Below, piece by piece: positions 5,835 through 10,171 of a DNA stretch of 10,171 nucleotides. How positions within the stretch are numbered: position 1 is the stretch's first letter; each line of letters starts with the position of its first letter. The notes under the pieces were generated by a model, which saw only the letters and a list, made by a program, of their open reading frames with translations, ran no database searches and was not told the DNA's origin. Origin of the DNA: Calditrichota bacterium. GTDB lineage: Bacteria; Electryoneota; RPQS01. The position numbers and the translations under genes are program-made. The stretch covers positions 1 through 10,171 of the forward strand of contig JAGVEU010000347.1 in the NCBI GenBank assembly GCA_020057985.1, given 5' to 3'.

Positions 5835-6942
5835 ATCCGGTCATCTTCTGCCAGATTTGAACGATAGCCGGAAAGCTGTGCTCTTGGACAATCAAGTTGC
5901 GGGCAATGACTGCATAAGAACTGCGCTTCGGCTCGTCCTTCAGGAGTTTGAGGATTGCCGAAACGTAGGCTGAAGGATCGTTGTGATTCTGAATGAGTAC
6001 TCCGGTCTGACCGGGTCGCACAATCTCCGCCATATCCCCCACATCGGCAGCCACTGGAACAACACCCGATGCCATCGCTTCCATGCAAGCACAGGACATT
6101 CCCTCCGAACTCGAATTGAGCAGAAAAACCTTCGACCGCTGATAGTAGCGCCACGGTTCGTCTGTGTGACCCACCAGAGTCAGTGCATTTTTCAGAGTTG
6201 AAGCCGCCACCTTTGCTCGCACTGTCTCATAAAGCTCTCCGGTCCCTAGCCATACAAACTTGCTTTCTGGTCGCGCTTTCAAAACTTGCTCCAGTATCTG
6301 TAAGGCGAGTTCGGGTCGCTTGACCGTCCGCATTCCCGCTACGATAATCACATCAACATTCCGTTCGACTTCTCCGGGAGCGTAACGCTCTACGTCGATG
6401 GCGCTGTGCAGATTAATGATCTTCGCTTCGGCAACACCCAACTCCTTCAAAAAAGTCCGTGTCCGGATACCGGGCACAAAGAAACGATCCACGTGTTTAA
6501 GCGCAAGTCGGCGAAAGAAACTCTGCAAGCCCACCGGATGCTTCAACCGGCGAACAATGCGATTATCCGAAATCGAAGGATTGTCGGCGAAATCCAGTTC
6601 ATATCTTCCCGCAAACATATGCAGGTCAATCGGTTTTCTATACAGCTTGGCAGGCAAATAGGCCAGCAGTAAATGCGGCACAGTATTGAACACCTCCACA
6701 CGGTCTGCCTTTCGTGTGACTCTCAGCAGAGTGAACCAACGGGACAACAGTCTGCCGAAAATTTTTGAAGAAAGGCGCGAAGGAACAACGTAACGCACTC
6801 TCTCCATCGGAGCGCCTTCGCGATCAGTGACGAGCAGTAGTTCCATGTCCGTGTGCGCATCAAGCAACGGAATAAACGAGGCGCGCAACAGATTATCATT
6901 GAGCGTCGTCGTGGCGAGCCATCTATGAGGCATAGTCGGCAA
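5833..6942 (-). CDS. Glycosyltransferase family 4 (GT-B fold)
   Basis: The 369-residue protein looks like a retaining GT4 enzyme that moves a sugar from a nucleotide-sugar donor to a glycan or lipid acceptor at the cytoplasmic side of the membrane. The C-terminal donor-binding half is clear: IIVAGMRTVKRPELAL (199-214), KFVWLGTGELYE (228-239), LTLVGHTDEPWRYYQRSKVFLLNSSSEG, and the E-x7-E motif at E280 and E288 (EGMSCACME), followed by ASGVVPVAADVGDMAEIV. The N-terminal acceptor half is divergent. Two starts are possible: TTG at 6942 or ATG at 6933 (MPHRWLATT). The ATG fits the first beta strand better, while neither has a strong ribosome site. An in-frame TGA lies two codons upstream of the TTG. 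It is the last gene of the capK-DUF362-GT operon, 77 bp after the DUF362 gene, and ends next to a terminator. Confidence 0.9.
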   Translation of the reverse strand: MPTMPHRWLATTTLNDNLLRASFIPLLDAHTDMELLLVTDREGAPMERVRYVVPSRLSSKIFGRLLSRWFTLLRVTRKADRVEVFNTVPHLLLAYLPAKLYRKPIDLHMFAGRYELDFADNPSISDNRIVRRLKHPVGLQSFFRRLALKHVDRFFVPGIRTRTFLKELGVAEAKIINLHSAIDVERYAPGEVERNVDVIIVAGMRTVKRPELALQILEQVLKARPESKFVWLGTGELYETVRAKVAASTLKNALTLVGHTDEPWRYYQRSKVFLLNSSSEGMSCACMEAMASGVVPVAADVGDMAEIVRPGQTGVLIQNHNDPSAYVSAILKLLKDEPKRSSYAVIARNLIVQEHSFPAIVQIWQKMTG

Positions 6943-6945
6943 AGC

Positions 6946-6996
6946 TCACCGCCAAAGGAACGTGCCCGGCAATTGTGCAATGCGCAGAGTAGTCAT
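6946..6996 (-). other. 16-codon ORF in frame with the glycosyltransferase, ended by TGA
   Basis: An ATG at 6996 opens MTTLRIAQLPGTFLWR, stops at TGA (6946-6948), and the same frame continues through GCT into the TTG/ATG starts of the glycosyltransferase. A weak AGG lies upstream of the ATG. LRIAQLPG resembles a GT4 first beta strand, but the downstream gene already has one (HRWLATT). It could be a leader peptide, a former N-terminus cut by a stop, or chance. Confidence 0.25.
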
Positions 6997-7019
6997 AATG
7001 ACCTGGCGGAGTATCGCAC

Positions 7020-8549
7020 TCATACCGTCGGTGATCCCATGACTTCGAGACGAGCCATCATCTCCGGGGTCAGCCTCGAACCACGCTTCAAGAATCCCTG
7101 CCAGCCGAGCGGCTCCAGGAAGTCAAGATTCAGGTCTCGCCAATTCGCTATTGAGGTTGCTACCTCGATCTTGTCCCAGTCTGCATGTCCGAGCCAGAAG
7201 GGTTCGCGGGATTGGGCTGCTCCTTGGATGAGCCGGATCCGCGCGGGATCAAAACCCATGATCCACGCGAGGACTGTGTCGAGCGCGAGCGGATCGCAAC
7301 TTGCAGCGAGAACTCCGGCGAGTTTGGTGCTCGGCTTGACCGGCCCATTGCCTTCTCCCGCAATGATTCCGTCAACCAGCGACAGGTAGGCGCGCCGCTC
7401 CGCCACAAAGCTTCCTCCCGGTCTGCCATAGAACAGGCATCGGTTGAGATCCACGAGCGTTCGCCAGAGCGTGTCATTTCCATACCAACCGCCGTGAATA
7501 ATTGTACGGTCACGACGACCGATTGCTTTGGCCGCCGCGTGGCGAACATAAGCGCCCGTGCGGATGAGGACGGTTCCACCGGGAACCCTTGCAATTTTGT
7601 TGAGAATTTTTTCGCGGTTTCGTAGCACAGCGCCGGGATCAACCGGGAACTCGTCGCCGAACGGCGGAGCGCCGGTACGATGATGGGGCATCCAGCGGCG
7701 ATAGTGAGTCATCCCCATCAGGTTCTTGAGTGAAAGCGTGACTCCGGTCTTAACGTGAGATTTCAGTTTTGGGACGTTAATGAATAGATCACAGCCAAGG
7801 ATGGTGTTTGGGACACAGAACTCATGTTTCCCTCGATAATGATGTTTCTGCGGTTCTGCACGCTCCTCGGTGTGGTCGGCGAGGGTAAAGTAATTGGCTG
7901 GAGGATCGGAGTCAATGGGGGCGAGTGCGCTACGCGTGCCGAGATCGAGGATGCTGTTGCCGAGCGGATCGCCGGGCAACTTCCGATACTCCGCTGACCA
8001 TCGGGCAAAGAACTCTTCGCGAAAATCCATGAGTTCGACAGGCACTCCACGGGAAACAAGTGAGCTAACCATGGCTTCGATTCCAGCTCCTTGCACTACT
8101 CCCTGAAAGTCCGCGTGGACGAGCGGAGCATCGCCGATCACAATTCTGCCGCGCGATCCAACTGCTTTGAAAGTGTAATCCACAAGCGGTCTGAGTACCG
8201 AGCCATGAGTCACCATGTCGAGGATGCGCTCACCTCCTAAAGCAATCCAGCCCTGCTTGAGGTCCACGAGGTTTGGCTTGATCACGACTGATCCACCCGG
8301 TTCCACGAGATCGCCTAATGGATTCCAGTCTGGAGTTCCTCGATGTCTCTGATCAAGTCCGAGCTGTTCGAGTGTCCACCGCACCCTCTCATAGACGGGA
8401 TTCGCTGTCCCTTGCACATGCCCCAGAGAGGGATCCTCCAGATACTGCGAGGACGGGTCAAAAGGAGGAAGCTCCGGATACTGAGAAAAATTCGCGTCAT
8501 GAAAGAGGGCGACGCGGGATGGCCGGTCAACGGATGGTTTATCCATCAT
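7020..8549 (-). CDS. DUF362 domain-containing protein
   Basis: The 509-residue protein carries the DUF362 signature blocks in order: VVIKPNLV (88-95), THGSVLRPLVDYTFKAVG (114-131), IVIGDAPL (136-143), LFINVPKLKSHVKTGVTLSL (255-274), KNLMGM (275-280), LVDGIIAGEGNGP (391-403) and DPLALDTVLA (419-428). It is longer than many DUF362 proteins, with a distinct N-terminal region of about 80 residues and an inserted segment at about 180-240. No signal peptide, membrane span or 4Fe-4S Cys cluster (present in some family members) is seen, so it is probably cytoplasmic. The biochemical role of the family is unsettled. Its ATG overlaps the stop of the CapK-like gene as ATGA, indicating translational coupling; a second ATG follows at 8546. 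Position between a ligase and a glycosyltransferase suggests a step in cell-surface glycan or glycolipid synthesis. That role is inference; the family call is secure. Confidence 0.9.
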   Translation of the reverse strand: MMDKPSVDRPSRVALFHDANFSQYPELPPFDPSSQYLEDPSLGHVQGTANPVYERVRWTLEQLGLDQRHRGTPDWNPLGDLVEPGGSVVIKPNLVDLKQGWIALGGERILDMVTHGSVLRPLVDYTFKAVGSRGRIVIGDAPLVHADFQGVVQGAGIEAMVSSLVSRGVPVELMDFREEFFARWSAEYRKLPGDPLGNSILDLGTRSALAPIDSDPPANYFTLADHTEERAEPQKHHYRGKHEFCVPNTILGCDLFINVPKLKSHVKTGVTLSLKNLMGMTHYRRWMPHHRTGAPPFGDEFPVDPGAVLRNREKILNKIARVPGGTVLIRTGAYVRHAAAKAIGRRDRTIIHGGWYGNDTLWRTLVDLNRCLFYGRPGGSFVAERRAYLSLVDGIIAGEGNGPVKPSTKLAGVLAASCDPLALDTVLAWIMGFDPARIRLIQGAAQSREPFWLGHADWDKIEVATSIANWRDLNLDFLEPLGWQGFLKRGSRLTPEMMARLEVMGSPTV

Positions 8550-9895
8550 GAGGGAATCCGGCAGATGATGAACTGTCTCTTACCCATCGGGCCAGGCGGG
8601 ATGGTATCCACAAACTCGACTCTTACCCGACATTCCGGACCGGCATATTCCTCCATGAGCTGACTGAGTTCGACAAGTTGTCCGGGAGGAGGATCAGTAG
8701 CCTTAATAACATTCACGATGATTTCCTCGGGTTTATCCTGCACAATCTGGAACTCTTTCACCCACGGCGCCTCCCAGAAAATATGGGAGAAGAACTCGCC
8801 GTGGATTCTGCGACCGCCTGATCCGACAAGAAATCCTGAGACCCGGCCCTGCACCGAGGCGATCAGAGGAAGACCGCGACCACATGCGCACGGGCTGGTT
8901 GCATAGGTAGCGACATCCCCGACTTCGTAGCGAATAATGGGCATTGCATAACTGAACAAGTCAGTAGCTACCACCAGTCCGCTCTCGCCATGAGGAACGG
9001 GCTGGCCATCACGGCAGATCTCGACGACCGCATTCTCGATGGCAAGATGGAGTCCATGATGTTGGTCGCATTCGAAGGCGCTGATGCCGCCGTCACGGCA
9101 TCCCCATTGATCGAACACGTGCGTGCGGAGGGCTTTCTCGATTTGAGTGCGTTGCTCAGGAAAGAGCGTTTCAGCAGTGGTGAAGACCGCCTTGACCGAG
9201 CCACTCCATTGCCTTTCGTACGCATGACGAGCGAGCACATGCATGGATGAAGCATAGCCTCTGAGGTAGACCGGCCCACGGTGCTTTTCAAGTCGAAGCA
9301 GAAATTGGTCAAGGGAACGTTCCGTGAGATTGAACGAAGAGATATCCTCGAAATTGTTGAGTCTGCTGTAAAGTTTGGCTTTCATGCCGGAGAGCTGCCG
9401 CGGTCTCAGAGCAGCGCCGGCAATGACAAACTGTTTCTCACCGAGCTGCCAACCTCCAGCCGACCACCAGCGGTACATATCCGCCCAAGCCACAGAGTGG
9501 CGCTTGCGATCCATTTGAAGAATAATCGGCTGACCGGTGGTGCCCGCCGAACGATGGGGGCGCGGTTGATACTGCGCGGCGTTGTCAGCGAGCAACTTTG
9601 TACTTTGCTCCCGAATGATTTGCTTGGAGAGGACCGGCAGAGATTTCAACGTATCAACATCCTTGACATGCTCCGGGTTGAAAGCGGCCTCGGCGAAAAG
9701 TTGTCGGTAGTATGGAACATGCTCGCCGGCGTGGATCAGCAGGCTGCGGAGTCGCTGGATTTGTAGTTCCTCAAGCTCGGCCTGCGATTTCCACTGACTT
9801 TGGTCAAGGAGACGGAATTCATGCACGCTCTCAGTGCGGCGAGCGAGATCAACGACTGGGAGGGCAACATGCGCGGTCAAGTACGTTGTTAGCAA
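8546..9895 (-). CDS. CapK / phenylacetate-CoA ligase-like adenylate-forming enzyme
   Basis: This 449-residue protein belongs to the PaaK/CapK branch of the AMP-binding (ANL) superfamily, which activates carboxylic acids as acyl-adenylates. Visible motifs are the HVPYYRQLF helix (59-67), the phosphate loop SAGTTGQP (116-123), TTAETL (239-244), DQWGCRDGG (262-270), the TDLFSYAMPIIRYEVGD block (311-327), CACGR (336-340), GR at 350-351 and a C-terminal GKRQFI whose K439 fits the catalytic Lys. The core is therefore intact. Such proteins next to glycosyltransferases are usually CapK-like and tied to capsule or other surface polysaccharide; the acid substrate is unknown. The start is TTG at 9895, since the frame is closed by TAA at 9905-9907 and no early in-frame ATG exists; no good ribosome site precedes it. 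It is first in the operon and overlaps the DUF362 gene by 4 bp. Confidence 0.9.
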   Translation of the reverse strand: MLTTYLTAHVALPVVDLARRTESVHEFRLLDQSQWKSQAELEELQIQRLRSLLIHAGEHVPYYRQLFAEAAFNPEHVKDVDTLKSLPVLSKQIIREQSTKLLADNAAQYQPRPHRSAGTTGQPIILQMDRKRHSVAWADMYRWWSAGGWQLGEKQFVIAGAALRPRQLSGMKAKLYSRLNNFEDISSFNLTERSLDQFLLRLEKHRGPVYLRGYASSMHVLARHAYERQWSGSVKAVFTTAETLFPEQRTQIEKALRTHVFDQWGCRDGGISAFECDQHHGLHLAIENAVVEICRDGQPVPHGESGLVVATDLFSYAMPIIRYEVGDVATYATSPCACGRGLPLIASVQGRVSGFLVGSGGRRIHGEFFSHIFWEAPWVKEFQIVQDKPEEIIVNVIKATDPPPGQLVELSQLMEEYAGPECRVRVEFVDTIPPGPMGKRQFIICRIPS

Positions 9896-9928
9896 TTGAT
9901 ATACTTATACTTACAGAGAATCTTTATG

Positions 9929-9955
9929 AAAAGGAACACCTGTTCCGGGGTGTCC
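9929..9955 (-). promoter_or_regulatory. Leader hairpin followed by a short U-run upstream of the CapK-like gene
   Basis: On the minus strand GGACACC (9949-9955) can pair with GGTGTTCC (9933-9940, one bulged U), followed by TTTT (9929-9932). An alternative hairpin uses GGAAC with GTTCC and shares the same 3' arm. It lies between the predicted promoter and the TTG start. It could be a weak terminator for transcription coming from the transposase, or an attenuator in the capK leader. Confidence 0.35.
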
Positions 9956-9963
9956 TGCGTGGT

Positions 9964-9992
9964 AAAATACGATTTTATCCACTTTAAGTCAA
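9964..9992 (-). promoter_or_regulatory. Predicted sigma70-type promoter of the capK-DUF362-GT operon
   Basis: On the minus strand TTGACT (9987-9992, 5 of 6) and TATTTT (9964-9969, 4 of 6) are 17 bases apart. Transcription would begin near 9957, leaving a leader of about 60 nt that contains the hairpin at 9933-9955. The -10 box is only moderate. The remaining intergenic sequence (9993-10080) is AT-rich and shows no gene. Confidence 0.45.
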
Positions 9993-10080
9993 GCCGACAA
10001 CAACTGGGTTTGCAGTGGGAGAATTTTTTTATTACCTTAAGTAGGTTAGGATTGAATCAGCTTGCGCAAATTACTAGTAC

Positions 10081-10171
10081 CTACTTGCAAAGATCAGCAT
10101 ATTTATGAAGGCGTTTAGGATGTACCTCGGCGGCCGTCCAGACAAACGGGGTAGCGGTATGATTGAAGACC
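10081..10171 (-). CDS. IS630-like transposase, C-terminal fragment (cut by window edge)
   Basis: The minus strand is open from the window edge to TAG at 10081-10083 and reads VFNHTATPFVWTAAEVHPKRL, ending about 8 residues later in DLCK. The PFVWTA motif near the C-terminus, after a short N-rich stretch, is typical of IS630 (Tc1/mariner superfamily, DDE/D) transposases, where it follows the last catalytic Glu. Only 29 codons are visible; the catalytic Asp/Glu residues lie outside. The element's terminal inverted repeat should lie within the following bases but could not be identified. AAGTAGGT (10039-10046) and ACCTACTT (10079-10086) form an 8-bp inverted repeat, which is more likely a hairpin. 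Whether the element is intact cannot be judged. Confidence 0.65.
   Translation of the reverse strand, partial: VFNHTATPFVWTAAEVHPKRLHKYADLCK

Noticed and set aside
5591..6154. 187-codon minus-strand open frame spanning the terminator region
   Set aside because: It overlaps two well-supported genes and the terminator hairpin in other frames; its Cys/Arg-rich composition is typical of a shadow frame.
6992..7002. Palindrome GTCATAATGAC between the DUF362 and glycosyltransferase genes
   Set aside because: The 5-bp arms are short enough to be chance, and it lies inside an operon gap without promoter elements I could support.
9896..10108. 70-codon plus-strand open frame in the region upstream of the CapK-like gene
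   Set aside because: It has no ribosome site and low-complexity composition, and it runs through the predicted capK promoter and the transposase tail.
10106..10171. Open plus-strand frame from the ATG at 10106 to the window end
   Set aside because: The opposite strand reads a recognisable transposase C-terminus ending in a stop, which explains this sequence better.
1..10171. CRISPR array, tRNA, rRNA or known riboswitch
   Set aside because: No regularly spaced repeats, cloverleaf-like sequence or familiar conserved RNA core was seen by eye in any intergenic stretch, none of which exceeds about 200 bases.

Overview
The window suggests a Gram-negative bacterium of the FCB-like candidate phyla (Zixibacteria / KSB1 / Latescibacteria type). 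This is an inference from three things: a secreted protein ending in a type IX-style (Por) sorting domain with the NFPNPFN motif, an outer-membrane beta-barrel-like protein, and a surface-polysaccharide-type operon of CapK-like ligase, DUF362 protein and GT4 glycosyltransferase. Base composition is moderate. No rRNA, tRNA or CRISPR array was seen.

Layout. (1) Positions 15-419 (minus): a stand-alone CheY-like receiver, with a candidate sigma70-type promoter whose -10 box lies inside a perfect inverted repeat. (2) Positions 4066-589 (minus): an apparent operon of archease, RtcB RNA ligase and a secreted sorting-domain protein, with gaps of 5 and 23 bp. A hairpin follows the last stop codon. (3) Positions 4067-4260: a divergent intergenic region with near-consensus promoters facing both ways. 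(4) Positions 4261-5780 (plus): a signal-peptide-bearing beta-barrel-like protein split into two overlapping frames at a run of seven G; restoring one base gives a continuous protein of about 506 residues. (5) Positions 5805-5830: a strong intrinsic terminator with a UACG tetraloop between convergent genes. (6) Positions 9895-5833 (minus): an operon of CapK/PaaK-like adenylate-forming ligase, DUF362 protein (ATGA overlap) and GT4 glycosyltransferase. (7) Positions 10081-10171 (minus): the last 29 codons of an IS630-like transposase, cut by the window edge.

How the genes fit together. RtcB and archease form the known RNA repair/ligation pair, archease being the activator that promotes RtcB guanylylation. 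Linkage to a secreted protein is unusual and may only reflect shared transcription. The CapK-DUF362-GT genes probably act on a cell-surface glycan; the DUF362 step is unknown. The most interesting points are the homopolymer-interrupted outer-membrane gene (phase variation, real mutation or sequence error), the RNA-repair operon with an exported passenger, and the DUF362 gene translationally coupled to a CapK-like ligase.
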